A stretch of DNA of 64,000 nucleotides from Alkalicoccobacillus plakortidis (GTDB lineage: Bacteria > Bacillota > Bacilli > Bacillales > Bacillaceae_D), in contig NZ_JAMQJY010000004.1 in the NCBI RefSeq assembly GCF_023703085.1, positions 146,634 through 210,633 on the forward strand, written 5' to 3'. Positions within the stretch are counted from its first letter, which is position 1, and each line of letters starts with the position of its first letter. The notes under the pieces are model-generated. The model made no database searches. It had not been told where the DNA came from and was given only the letters and a program-made list of their open reading frames with translations. Shown one piece after another: positions 28,313-40,793 of the stretch. Both the position numbers and the translations under genes were made by a program.

Positions 28313-29482
28313 ATGACCCAATTTAATTTTAACGTAGATATGGATGTAATTAAAGAGGAATTAATCGGCTCAAATTTAAATGCCACCATTAAATCTTCGA
28401 TTATTCTGATTCTCAATCAAATGATGGAACAGGAGCGCGATGAGTATCTGAAATCCAGCTCTTATGAACGCACTGGAGATCGGGTTGATTATCGTAATGG
28501 GTACTATGAGAGAGATTATATGCTTTCAATTGGGAAGATCACTCTTAAGGTGCCTCGTTCGCGTAATGGAAAGTTCTCTCCGTCTCTTTTTGAGCGCTAT
28601 CAACGAACAGATCAAGCACTGATAGCAACGATGGTTGAAATGGTTGTCCAAGGGGTTTCAACACGCAAAGTGACTCAAGCGGTCGTGAAACTGTGCGGAG
28701 AAAATGTGTCTAAATCCTTTGTATCAAGTCTAACAGAAAGGTTAGATCCTTTCGTCAAAGAGTGGTCGAGTCGATCTTTAGTTGGAAAAGAATATCCTTA
28801 TATCTATACTGATGCGCTTTATATTAAGGTACGCGAGTACCAAAAAGTCGTGTCCAAAGCAGTCTACATCGCTGTGGGCGTGAATGAAGATCACAAAAGA
28901 GAAATCATTGGTTTTCATATTACACATGATGAAACGAAAGCTGGATGGGAATCTTTCTTCGAAAGTCTTCAATCACGTGGGCTTTTATCTCCAAAACTCG
29001 TGATTTCAGATGCCCACAAAGGCTTAAAAGCAGCGATCCACGAAGCATTTACAGGCTCAAGTTGGCAGCGGTGCACCGTTCATTTTAAACGAAATATCTT
29101 TAGTGCCCTTCCAAAAAAAGAAACGGAAACGTTTCGCTCATTGGTTAAAGATATCTTTACTCGCCAAACTCAAAAAGAAGCACGAGCCCTTTATCAAGAA
29201 ATCGCATCCAATTACGAAGGACAGAAGAAGTATGAGAACGCGTTAAATAAACTTGAAGAAGGACTTGAAGATGCCATTCAATACATGAGTGAGCAGAAAT
29301 CATATCATCCGTTACTGCGGAGCACAAACAACCTAGAGCGGTTGAATTCAGAGGTTCGCCGTAGAGAAGGAGTCATACGTATTTTCCCTAATCAACAATC
29401 TGCGTTCCGTTTGATTGGAGCGGTTCTGAAGGATTACGACGAATTGAGGTTGTGTAAGAGAAAGTATTTGCCTGAAACGTGA
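28313..29482 (+). CDS. IS256 family transposase
   Basis: This 389-residue mutator-type transposase has the DDE residues in YIYTDALYIKV, LVISDAHKGLKAAI and the Glu in NNLERLNSEVRRR, plus the signature around AVYIAVGVNEDHKREIIGFH. The ATG at 28313 follows GGAGG at good spacing; the in-frame ATG at 28265 lacks one. The frame is intact, so the element may be active. Confidence 0.95.
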   Translation: MTQFNFNVDMDVIKEELIGSNLNATIKSSIILILNQMMEQERDEYLKSSSYERTGDRVDYRNGYYERDYMLSIGKITLKVPRSRNGKFSPSLFERYQRTDQALIATMVEMVVQGVSTRKVTQAVVKLCGENVSKSFVSSLTERLDPFVKEWSSRSLVGKEYPYIYTDALYIKVREYQKVVSKAVYIAVGVNEDHKREIIGFHITHDETKAGWESFFESLQSRGLLSPKLVISDAHKGLKAAIHEAFTGSSWQRCTVHFKRNIFSALPKKETETFRSLVKDIFTRQTQKEARALYQEIASNYEGQKKYENALNKLEEGLEDAIQYMSEQKSYHPLLRSTNNLERLNSEVRRREGVIRIFPNQQSAFRLIGAVLKDYDELRLCKRKYLPET

Positions 29483-29489
29483 AATGAAA

Positions 29490-29515
29490 TAGAGGAGCCG
29501 ACGGCTCCTCTACCC
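29490..29515 (+). terminator. Hairpin at the end of the transposase gene
   Basis: AGAGGAGCC pairs with GGCTCCTCT around GAC, 8 bp after the transposase stop. No strong T run follows. Confidence 0.55.
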
Positions 29516-29640
29516 TAAACTGATAATGAAAACAAATTATTCATTAAGATCAAGACTTGAAAATAGTGACGAGGTATTTTACACATAAATTAGGACTTGA
29601 CCACAATATAAATTGTCGTTACGCCTGGTTCATTTCCTAC

Positions 29641-31848
29641 TTAATTTTCTTTCTCAATCGACTTCTCTGCCATCTGCTTAGAAGGCCAAAATGCCCATTT
29701 TCCAAGTAAACTTGTAATAGCTGGCACAAGTAATGGTCGAACGATAAAGGTGTCTAGTAGTACACCAATCGCTGTGATAAGACCGAATTGAACAAGAACT
29801 TGAATTGGAAGAGTTGTTAGAACAGCAAATGTTCCTGCTAGGATGACACCTGCTGAAGTAATAACACCACCACTTTGTCCTACCCCTTCTCTTATCGCTT
29901 GTTTTAGCGGCAGACTTCGTTTCTTCTCCCAGATATTTGAGATCATGAAGATATTATAATCTTCACCAAGCGCCACAATAAATACAAAGGCATAGATAGG
30001 GATTAAAGCAGAAATTGACGGTACATCAAAACCATAGTGCAGTATCACCCAGCCAAGCCCAAGTGCACTTGTATAGGAGATTAGAACTGTTGCAACTAAA
30101 TAAAGCATAGCCGTGATTGATCGTAAATATAAAAGAAGTAAAATAGAGACGATCACAACAACCAACGCAATTATTTTCCCCTCGTCGGCTTCAATGATAC
30201 TGCGTTGATCAACTTGTTCAGCGGTTTGACCGCCAATCCATACATCAGCTAACTGGTGTTGATCTTTGATTTCGATTGCACTCGCTTGAATAGCTTCAAG
30301 ATCATCCATTGCTTCGTTACTATATGGATTCTCCTCTAATTCTATTTGATACATCACAATATCATCGTTTACTTCACTAACTTCTGGTTCCTCTACTTTA
30401 TATACACCACTTAGGCTCTCTAAGTCCTCAGTTAAATCGACGTCTTCTCCTGCCACATCAAATACAATTTGAACTGGCGCTAAATCACCGGAACCAAATG
30501 CATCAGTGATAAGAGCAAACCCTTCGCGGGAAGGTGTATCTTCTGGAAAAGAGGATAGGGTGTCATAAGAATATTGAACCTGTGTCACAAAGAACGAACT
30601 ACCAATTAATAGAACGAGTGTAATAAGAATGGTTCGAATTGGCTTTTGGGCAGCAAACTGTCCAACACTATGCCAAAAGCGCGATTGTTTATGAAGTTTC
30701 ACTTTTTTTTTTTTTTCTTTGCTCGTTTGTGCTCCATTTCTTCCGTTCTTGGAACAAATGGGTAAAATGCTGTTCGACCAATTAAGCTTAATAAAGCTGG
30801 TACTAATGTTAAGGATGAAATCATCATCACAAAGATTGATAATCCAAATGGAACAGCAAAGTTATGGATCGTACCGTATTGTGAGACCAAAAGTGCCATA
30901 AGAGCAGAGACCACCGTTAATCCACTAACACCTATGACTCCAGCGGTATCAGATAAAGCGAGTCGAATGGCCTTAAGTCGATTTTGTTCTTCATATAAAA
31001 ATAGTCGGAATCTCGCAATTAAAAATAAGCAATAATCTGTGCCTGCTCCAAATAATAGAACGGTCATAATGGCAATTCCTTGTGAATCATATGAGATGAT
31101 TCCTGATTTCGCCATCCATCCGAGTATTGGAGTTGCTACTGCATAAGCCGCACCAACTGCAAGTAGTGGAACAAGCGGTAGGATAGGAGATCGGTAGATT
31201 ATAAGTAGAAACACAAGTACTAATAGGACCGTTCCAATTAATAAGGAAACATCGGCGTCTGCAAATAACTCCGTTGCATCTACACTTATACCCGCAGGAC
31301 CAGTAGCTCTAGTGACTAACTCATTAGAATCTAGTGCTTGTTCGAATGGGTTTTCTCCTAAGATGTCGCTAGCTCTCTCTTCTAGTTCCGTCAGTCCAGC
31401 CTTTGTTTCATCAGCTGTTACGTTACTTTTAAAAAGAATGGCTTGTATAAATGTGGTGCCATCTTCAGAAATCATTTCTTGTAAGGCAGGGAGAGGGATT
31501 TCCTGATAAGGGACGGCCATCTCTTGTGCATTTAGTTCATTATCTGTGAGGCTTTGAGAAAGCTCCTGTATAGCTGTGATATCTTCCTCTTCTAAGCCTG
31601 ATTCGCGGTACCAAGTAATGAGACCAGGAAGCCCATCACTATTCGGAAAATACTCCTCCATCGTGGCGGCAGCCTGAATAGAAGGTTGATCAGAAGGCAA
31701 AGGTTCTACGGTATCATCGGTATAATCACCAGATGCTGGTAGCAAGAGTTGAAAGCTGATAATAGCTAGAATCCAAATGCCTAATGTAATCCAAGCGGCC
31801 TTTTTTGCCAACAATCGCATGTGCGGTTTTTGTCAGTCCGTTTTTCAT
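29641..31848 (-). CDS. MmpL/RND-type membrane exporter (frame breaks at start and middle)
   Basis: This is a large transporter of the MMPL type (YdfJ-like) with two repeats of membrane helices plus an external loop. The first half carries FLLIIYRSPILPLVPLLAVG and GAGTDYCLFLIARFR, the second SILLLLYLRSITAMLYL and ALGEDYNIFMISNI. Start ATG 31848 follows AAAGGAG. The frame shifts at 31791-31796 (CCAAGC for CCAGC; repaired GKKGRWITLGIW). It also shifts at a run of 14 T (30704-30717, plus strand), where 15 would join the halves. Repaired length is about 735 residues. Otherwise the halves could be separate genes overlapping by GTGA. Substrate unknown. Confidence 0.82.
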
Positions 31849-31876
31849 GTTAGTCTCCTTTAAATTTGTGATCATA

Positions 31877-31945
31877 CTTATCAATCGATAAGCTGAAGGT
31901 CTAATAGGGTTATATCATGATCATGCAAACTTATCAATTGATAAG
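31877..31945. promoter_or_regulatory. Two palindromic operator sites upstream of the MmpL gene
   Basis: CTTATCAATTGATAAG (31930-31945, a perfect palindrome) and CTTATCAATCGATAAG (31877-31892, perfect outer 6 bp) lie 53 bp apart, about five helical turns. The upstream site overlaps a plausible -35 (TTGATA) paired with TATAAC on the minus strand. A TetR-family repressor of the exporter is likely, but no regulator gene is adjacent. Confidence 0.65.
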
Positions 31946-32080
31946 GTGTTGAGATGAATATAGAGGATTAGTAAAATCACAACAGGGTTAGTAAATGAGT
32001 TCCACTCAATACTCTAGAAAGGGTCGCATCTGTCGATGTTATCTAGTATAATATTGGAAACAATCTTTAGGAGGTATCCA

Positions 32081-32273
32081 ATGTTCCATCCGATTCTTAT
32101 GGGGTTTCTCATTGCTATGATTGTAGCGGTAGATGTATGGGCATTTGATCAGGATCAAAAAAGATGGGGCTTGGTTTAAAGCTTGGCCGAAGCCCGCAAA
32201 AATTATGGCTTTCATAGGCTTAACATTCGTTATGACCGTTTTTTGGTCAGCAGTTAATTGGAAGTATGTATAA
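32081..32273 (+). CDS. Small two-helix membrane protein (one frame break)
   Basis: The ATG at 32081 follows AGGAGG, and a TATAAT box lies about 30 bp upstream. The first part reads MFHPILMGFLIAMIVAVDVW. The frame breaks at 32169-32174 (GCTTGG). Reading GCTGG continues as KRWGWFKAWPKPAKIM, then IGLTFVMTVFWSAVNWKYV and a stop at 32273, 63 residues in all. Two hydrophobic segments suggest an integral membrane protein. No family is recognised. A terminator follows the stop. Confidence 0.6.
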
Positions 32274-32276
32274 TGG

Positions 32277-32320
32277 AAAAACGCCGGGTCCTACACTACA
32301 GGGCTGGCGTTTTTATTTTT
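32277..32320 (+). terminator. Rho-independent terminator
   Basis: AAAAACGCC pairs with GGCGTTTTT across a 20-base partly paired loop, followed by a T-rich tract. The interval from here to 32535 holds no recognisable gene. Confidence 0.75.
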
Positions 32321-32535
32321 AGTGAAAAAAATTATACTAAGTGTTAAGACTAAAGAGTGTATAATAAGATATTAGAATACATTCTCTAGATAAGTTATCA
32401 TAGAGATTATTGGAAAGTAGGTGATTTGATGGTGGAGAGGCCGTAGTTAAAACCATTCAATTGAATAGCTTAACAGCAGGTTCTTTAGACTTAAAATCAT
32501 TTACGGAGGTGAATCCCTTTTATTAAGGGAACTTA

Positions 32536-33864
32536 TTGGAGATTGGAACGATTATTAATTTATTAGGTGTGGCAATGCTTATTGCCTTAACTGCTTTTTT
32601 TGTGGCTTCTGAATTTGCGATTGTAAAAATTCGGAGCACTCAGCTTGAACCGCACATTGAAGGTGGAAGCAAGCGCGCGTTGGCAGCTAAAAAAGTGGTA
32701 TCTAATTTAGATGAATACTTATCTGCCTGCCAGTTGGGTATAACAATAACAGCACTAGGTATCGGGCGACTAGCCGAGCCAACGTTTGAACGAATGCTAC
32801 ATCCGATTATAGGTGAATTAGGTGTTAATGAAGCGATTGTTACAACCGTTTCAATTATTATTTCTTTTTCGATTGCAACATTTTTGCATGTTGTGGTTGG
32901 AGAACTTGCGCCAAAAACACTTGCTATCCAAAAGGCTGAACAAGTTACACTTTGGATTTCACAACCATTGATTTTGTTCTATCGTTTGTTGTATCCATTC
33001 ATTTGGGTATTAAATGGATCGGCTCGAATTTTAACACGATCATTTGGGTTACGTCCGATGAGCGAGCACGAAGTCACGCATAGTGAAGAAGAATTAAGAC
33101 TCATTCTTTCTGATAGCTATAAAAGTGGTGAAATAAATCAGTCAGAGTTTAATTATGTTAGTAAGATCTTTGATTTTGATGAGCGGGTTGCTAAGGAAAT
33201 TATGGTGCCACGTCCAGAAATGGTGACAATCTCAATTGATGATCCTATGGAAGACATTATAAAACTGATTCGTACCGAAAAATATACGCGATATCCTGTC
33301 GTTAATGGTGACAAGGACCATATTTTAGGTATTATTAATGTTCGAGAACTCCTTTCAAATCTGGTTGATGATCATAATAATGAATTATTAATTGATGATT
33401 ATATCAGACCTGTTATCTCAGTTATTGAATCCGTACCAATCAAAGATGTACTGATACTCATGCAGAAAAATCAGAACCATATGGCGATTTTGTTTGATGA
33501 ATACGGCGGTACTGCTGGTCTTTTAACAATGGAAGATATCATTGAAGAGATTGTTGGCGAGATCAACGATGAATTTGATGAAGAGGAAGAACCAGATGTT
33601 ACTCAACTTGATGATGACTATTATCGTATTAGTGGTCAAACGATGATTACCGAGGTCAATGAACTTCTTCAACTACACATCGAAGAGGAAGATGCGGATA
33701 CAATCGGTGGTTGGATGATGACACAAAAATACGATATTAAAGAAGAAGAAGAGTTATTCTTTGGGAGATATGCTTTTAAAATCAACGAGTTTGAAGGTCA
33801 TCAAATCAAAACAATTGATGTGTATCTTAAACCATTAGATGAAGAAAATATAGATGATGAATAA
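32536..33864 (+). CDS. CNNM/CorC-HlyC family membrane protein
   Basis: This 442-residue protein has an N-terminal DUF21/CNNM membrane domain (about residues 1-200, with ALTAFFVASEFAIVKIR). A cytoplasmic CBS-domain pair (about 215-335, with VPRPEMVTISIDD and DEYGGTAGLLTMEDIIEEIV) and a C-terminal CorC/HlyC domain follow. The family is linked to Mg2+/Co2+ homeostasis; the hemolysin label is historical. It starts at TTG (an in-frame TAA lies three codons upstream), with AAGGG as ribosome binding site. Intact frame. Confidence 0.88.
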   Translation: MEIGTIINLLGVAMLIALTAFFVASEFAIVKIRSTQLEPHIEGGSKRALAAKKVVSNLDEYLSACQLGITITALGIGRLAEPTFERMLHPIIGELGVNEAIVTTVSIIISFSIATFLHVVVGELAPKTLAIQKAEQVTLWISQPLILFYRLLYPFIWVLNGSARILTRSFGLRPMSEHEVTHSEEELRLILSDSYKSGEINQSEFNYVSKIFDFDERVAKEIMVPRPEMVTISIDDPMEDIIKLIRTEKYTRYPVVNGDKDHILGIINVRELLSNLVDDHNNELLIDDYIRPVISVIESVPIKDVLILMQKNQNHMAILFDEYGGTAGLLTMEDIIEEIVGEINDEFDEEEEPDVTQLDDDYYRISGQTMITEVNELLQLHIEEEDADTIGGWMMTQKYDIKEEEELFFGRYAFKINEFEGHQIKTIDVYLKPLDEENIDDE

Positions 33865-33867
33865 AAG

Positions 33868-33902
33868 AACACCGTGTCCACTATGGATGCGGTGTTTTTT
33901 TG
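33868..33902 (+). terminator. Rho-independent terminator
   Basis: AACACCG pairs with CGGTGTT and is followed by a run of T residues just after the CorC-like gene. Confidence 0.8.
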
Positions 33903-34020
33903 AGGGCAATAAACTTGAGAATGAGCAGAAATTTGGACATGGAAATCAGCTAAGCTGTATAGTAGTGAAACTTAGTAAAGTAAAGAATGGTACGTATAAA
34001 GAAATAGGGAGGTTTTTTTA

Positions 34021-35142
34021 ATGAGTTTAATTAAAGATCAAGACGTATTATTTCATCCAGTTCCATTAGGTAACTTAATTATACCAACACGGATTGCAAT
34101 GGCACCTATGACAAGGGCTTTCTCTCCTAATGGAGTGCCTGATGAGAACGTGGCTGCTTATTATCGCAGAAGAGCTGAAAATGGGGTTGGCTTAATTATT
34201 ACAGAAGGAACAGCGATTAATCATCCATCAGCTGTAAGTCATCAGGATATTCCACGTTTTCATGGAGAAGACGCACTTGCAGGATGGAAGCAGGTAGTAG
34301 ATGAAGTACATCAAGCAGGCGGCATGATTATCCCGCAAATCTGGCATGTTGGTGGAGCGCGTAAAATAGGAGACCTTCCTAATGAGAAGGAACTGCCAAT
34401 AAGTCCATCAGGGCTTGATTTAACTGGAACTAAAGTGACGGATCCTTTAACGGAAGAAGAGATCAAGCAAATCATTGCTGCGTATGCGCAAGCTGCATCG
34501 GATGCCAAAAAAGTTGGTTTTGATGGAATTGAGCTACACGGAGCGCATGGCTACTTAATCGATCAATTTCTCTGGGAGAAAACTAACAAACGAACGGACA
34601 AATATGGCGGTGATTTAGTCGAACGTACCACATTTGCCCAAGAAGTGGTTAAAGCTTGCCGAGAAGCTGTTGGACCAGATTTTCTAATTGTTTTCCGTTA
34701 TTCACAATGGAAGCTTGGAGATTACGGAGCGAAGCTAGCGCATAATTCAGAAGAGCTTAAACAACTATTACAACCAATATCAGAGGCAGGCGTGGATGTG
34801 TTTCATGCATCGACCAGACGTTTCTGGGAGCCTGAATTTGCTGAGGAATCAGATACATGGAACCTGGCTGCTTGGACAAAACAAGTAACGGGAAAACCTA
34901 CGATCACAGTCGGTTCTTTAGGTTTAGATCATGCATTTAGAGATGAAAATGGGGCAGCTAATGAAACATCGATATCAGAGAATATCGAAAAGCTGATTTC
35001 AAAAATACAGCAGGATGAGTTTGATCTAGTGGCGGTTGGTCGTGCACTCTTAGCAGATCCGGAATGGGCTTCAAAGCTTAAGGATGGAGCATTGGAGAAA
35101 GCTGTACCGTACTCCCAAGAGTCAATTAAACAATTGACTTAA
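34021..35142 (+). CDS. Old yellow enzyme family NADH:flavin oxidoreductase
   Basis: This 373-residue FMN-dependent ene-reductase reduces activated C=C bonds or nitro compounds. The barrel motifs RIAMAPMTRAF, ELHGAHGYLIDQFL (FMN and substrate pocket), TNKRTDKYGG and the C-terminal VAVGRALLADPEW are all present. The ATG follows GGGAGG. Single-gene unit upstream of the bgl operon; no shared function is evident. Confidence 0.92.
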   Translation: MSLIKDQDVLFHPVPLGNLIIPTRIAMAPMTRAFSPNGVPDENVAAYYRRRAENGVGLIITEGTAINHPSAVSHQDIPRFHGEDALAGWKQVVDEVHQAGGMIIPQIWHVGGARKIGDLPNEKELPISPSGLDLTGTKVTDPLTEEEIKQIIAAYAQAASDAKKVGFDGIELHGAHGYLIDQFLWEKTNKRTDKYGGDLVERTTFAQEVVKACREAVGPDFLIVFRYSQWKLGDYGAKLAHNSEELKQLLQPISEAGVDVFHASTRRFWEPEFAEESDTWNLAAWTKQVTGKPTITVGSLGLDHAFRDENGAANETSISENIEKLISKIQQDEFDLVAVGRALLADPEWASKLKDGALEKAVPYSQESIKQLT

Positions 35143-35182
35143 TAGCTTTTTATAAGAAGGTCGAAGGGTTTTTTTAGCGTAA

Positions 35183-35219
35183 TGAAAACACTTGCATATT
35201 TTTATATGTATGTTATGAT
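35183..35219 (+). promoter_or_regulatory. Promoter of the licT-bglPH operon with overlapping cre-like site
   Basis: A -35 TTGCAT (35192-35197) and -10 TATGAT (35214-35219) are separated by 16 bp. TGAAAACACTTGCA (35183-35196) fits the cre consensus except for A in place of G at position 8 and overlaps the -35, suggesting CcpA repression. Confidence 0.6.
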
Positions 35220-35243
35220 CTTGTTATAAAATGATATTCATTA

Positions 35244-35328
35244 GGAATTGTGACTGGTAAAGCAGGCAATACCCTAGATTAATTGGACTTGAAATAAGTC
35301 TAATTCATTAGGGTAGTGTCTGTTTTTT
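35244..35328 (+). promoter_or_regulatory. RAT antiterminator and leader terminator upstream of licT
   Basis: The ribonucleic antiterminator (35244-35273) contains the conserved halves ATTGTGACTGG and AAGCAGGCAATACC. It overlaps the 5' strand of a terminator hairpin (CCCTAGATTAATT, 35272 onward, pairing with AATTCATTAGGG to 35313) followed by a T tract (35323-35328). Activated LicT would bind the RAT and prevent termination. Confidence 0.88.
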
Positions 35329-35374
35329 TGTTTATACTAACAAGATCATTTATCTCGGTTGAGGTGAACCAATT

Positions 35375-36220
35375 ATGAGAATCCATAAGATTCTTAATAA
35401 CAATGCTGTAACCATTTTGGATGCTTCAGGAGATGAAGTAATTATCATGGGGCCAGGTGTCGGATTTCAGAAAAAGAAAAAAGACAAGCTGGACGAATCA
35501 AAAATAGAAAAACGATTTCGGATGGAAGATAAGCTTACGTTTGCGAAGCTGGAGGAATTACTAGAGAAGATTCCATCTGCTTATATGGAATTGTCTGAAG
35601 AGATTATTAAAGAGGCACGCATAAAGTTTGCAAAACAACTTCAGGAAAGTATCTATATCTCCTTAACAGATCATATTCATTTTGCAGTGGAGAGACATAA
35701 TCAGGGGCTGCCGATAAAAAACGGTCTAATTTGGGAAGTAAAACGATTTTATCCTGACGAATATGCAATCGGAGTAAAGGCACTATCTATTATTAAAGAC
35801 CGTTTAGGTGCAGAGCTTCCAGAAGATGAGGCTGCCTCAATTGCCTTACATTTTGTGAATGCCCAAATCGGAGAAGAAATTCCTACTGTGGTTTCAATCA
35901 CAAAAATTATTCAAGAGGTTCTAAAGGTAGTCTCCTATCATTTTCAAATGGAGTTTGATGAACAGTCGTTAAGCTATTATCGATTTGTCACACACCTTAA
36001 GTTCTTTGCACAGCGTTTAATCAATGGTGATCATATGGAAAGCCATGAAGATAGTTTATATCCGATTGTGAAAGAGAAATTTCCAAAAGCGGCAATTTGC
36101 GCAGATAAAATAAAGCAATTTCTGTTGAAAAATCATTCGTATACATTAACAGAGGATGAAACCTTATATCTAACTTTGCATATTCAACGCATTGTAAGAG
36201 AGCATCAACATACGAATTAG
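35375..36220 (+). CDS. licT: BglG/LicT family transcription antiterminator
   Basis: LicT binds RAT RNA when beta-glucosides are present and HPr phosphorylates it. The 281-residue protein has the N-terminal RNA-binding CAT domain (MRIHKILNNNAVTILD, to about residue 55). Two PRD domains follow (about 65-170 and 172-281), whose phospho-acceptor histidines lie in TDHIHFAVERH, SIALHFVNAQ, RFVTHLKFF and YLTLHIQRI. It is flanked by two RAT/terminator elements, so it controls its own expression and that of bglPH. Confidence 0.93.
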   Translation: MRIHKILNNNAVTILDASGDEVIIMGPGVGFQKKKKDKLDESKIEKRFRMEDKLTFAKLEELLEKIPSAYMELSEEIIKEARIKFAKQLQESIYISLTDHIHFAVERHNQGLPIKNGLIWEVKRFYPDEYAIGVKALSIIKDRLGAELPEDEAASIALHFVNAQIGEEIPTVVSITKIIQEVLKVVSYHFQMEFDEQSLSYYRFVTHLKFFAQRLINGDHMESHEDSLYPIVKEKFPKAAICADKIKQFLLKNHSYTLTEDETLYLTLHIQRIVREHQHTN

Positions 36221-36316
36221 GATTGTGACTGGTAAAGCAGGCAAGACCTAAGTTTCTATTTGAAGACACGATTATTTGTTGTGTTTTGAAATAGGTACTT
36301 AGGTCTTTCTTTTTGC
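36220..36316 (+). promoter_or_regulatory. Second RAT antiterminator and terminator between licT and bglP
   Basis: A second RAT (36220-36248, halves GGATTGTGACTGG and AAGCAGGCAAGACC) overlaps the licT stop codon and the 5' arm of a large hairpin. AGACCTAAG is the 5' arm, with CTTAGGTCT ending at about 36306, then TTCTTTTT. This second gate adjusts PTS and glucosidase expression relative to licT. Confidence 0.88.
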
Positions 36317-36383
36317 TCTAAGTGCTGACTAAATAACGAGTGCACGCGTTGTTTGGATGTTCAATTAAAAGGAGAAGCGAGCT

Positions 36384-39723
<3,340 letters not shown>

Positions 39724-39740
39724 AAATTCATACAGAAAAA

Positions 39741-39775
39741 GCGCGACGAGTTTTTAATTCACTCGTCGCGCTTTT
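39741..39775 (+). terminator. Terminator of the bgl operon
   Basis: GCGCGACGAGT pairs perfectly with ACTCGTCGCGC, followed by TTTTG. On the other strand an A/T-rich flank could also serve the nitroreductase gene, which ends at 39784. Confidence 0.85.
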
Positions 39776-39783
39776 GTTCTATA

Positions 39784-40450
39784 TTATATCCATTTCACAA
39801 TGTCAGACAATGCCTGTCTTGTTTTTGGTTTTACCGGTTCTGTTACTCTATAGCCATACGCGGCCATCACAGAGACCTTCCATGTATCCGTGTCAATGCC
39901 TTCTTGCTTCAAGATCTCGTTTACTTTATCCGGTTGGAAGCCTTCGATCGGGCAGGAATCAGCCAATTTGCGCAGCAGATGTCATCATATTTCCTAATGC
40001 AATATAGGTTTGCTTACTAGCCCAGTCAAAAAGTGTACGTTCTGATTCGAATAAATTTTGATTGTCCTGTTGAAAAGCTTTATATCGTGGAGCAAGCTCG
40101 TTAATCGTTGCTTCAGGTAGATTTTTAACACTCTTATTAATATAGGAGACATACTCCGAATCAAAGCGCGCCTCTGTATGTGCAAGAGTGATAACAAAGT
40201 GACTTGCAGATGTTAACTGACGAATAGCACCTGAGCAGACATCCTTTAGTTTGTTTCGTAGTTCTGGGTCTTGAACAACAATAAATTTCCACGGTTCATA
40301 GCCAACAGAGCTTGGAGAAAGTCTGCCAGTTTCCAAGATGAATTCAAAGTCGCTATCGGATATTTTTTTTGTTGAATCGAACTCTTTTGTTGCATGTCTA
40401 AAATAAAAAGCGTCTAAAATCTCTTGTTTCTTGTCATTTGTATTGGTCAT
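39784..40450 (-). CDS. NAD(P)H-dependent nitroreductase (one frame break)
   Basis: This flavin nitroreductase of the NfsB/YodC type reduces nitroaromatics or quinones. FYFRHATKEFD, SPSSVGYEPWKFIVV and, after the break, SCPIEGFQPDKVNEIL are classic motifs. The frame is lost at about 39960-39966 (TCAGCCAA on the plus strand), where two bases appear missing or one extra, giving AAQIG(x)DSCPIEGF and about 222 residues when repaired. The start is the ATG at 40450 behind AAGGA; the longer frame to 40633 has no support. Confidence 0.82.
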
Positions 40451-40607
40451 TGGTTTCATTCCTTTTTTAGATGATCTTATGTAAAGGGTAGCTAAGAATG
40501 GATGAATAAACAAGGGAACCGGCTTATGAAGATACTTAATTTTAAGGAAGGAATTGGCTGAATCATCTAGAAGGCTTATAGAGCAGAAATTATTGGAGGG
40601 TATGGTA

Positions 40608-40793
40608 GTGAGTAGTTTTACAAGATACATCATAGTAAGTTTATCTACAGTTCTGTTTATCGTCTTGGTGTTTATGAATTTTATTGGTCAGTGGAGCGCG
40701 GATCCGGTCATTCAGGTTCTTTTCTTTTTTATCATGATTATTTCCGTTTTTAACGTTGGAGTTATGACCAGTCAAAGGTTTGAAAAATCATGA
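40608..40793 (+). CDS. Small two-helix membrane protein
   Basis: This 61-residue product has two hydrophobic stretches (IIVSLSTVLFIVLVFMNFIG and VIQVLFFFIMIISVFNVGVM). The GTG at 40608 is eight bases after GGAGG; the ATG at 40602 is too close to it. The stop overlaps the start of the peptidase E gene by ATGA, so the two are translationally coupled. Function unknown. Confidence 0.6.
   Translation: MSSFTRYIIVSLSTVLFIVLVFMNFIGQWSADPVIQVLFFFIMIISVFNVGVMTSQRFEKS

Larger units (their letters stand above)
28206..29602 (+). mobile_element. IS256-family insertion sequence, 1397 bp, complete
   Basis: The ends are imperfect inverted repeats: left AGTAGAGTCCATATAATTGT then GTAAAAG; right, on the minus strand, GGTCAAGTCCTAATTTATGT then GTAAAAT. 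They share AGTCC and a GTGTAAAA block. The element is flanked by an 8-bp target duplication ACAATATA at 28198-28205 and 29603-29610, the size expected for IS256. It contains one intact transposase gene and an internal terminator at 29490-29512. Intact ends, transposase and target duplication indicate a fairly recent insertion. Confidence 0.92.
28183..29630 (-). terminator. mmpL terminator hairpin split by the IS element
   Basis: Left arm 28183-28202 (AACCAGGCGTAAC, A, GACAAT) and right arm 29611-29630 (ATTGTC, GTTACGCCTGGTT) are perfect partners: 13 bp, a bulged A, then 6 bp. With the IS and one target copy removed, they close on a loop of about four bases. On the minus strand the stem is followed by six T residues and starts 10 bp after the mmpL stop codon, so the original structure was the mmpL terminator. 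Confidence 0.85.

Noticed and set aside
30699..31820. Start of the exporter at the internal ATG 31820
   Set aside because: It has no ribosome binding site, while ATG 31848 has AAAGGAG and joins the frame once the CCAAGC site is read as CCAGC.
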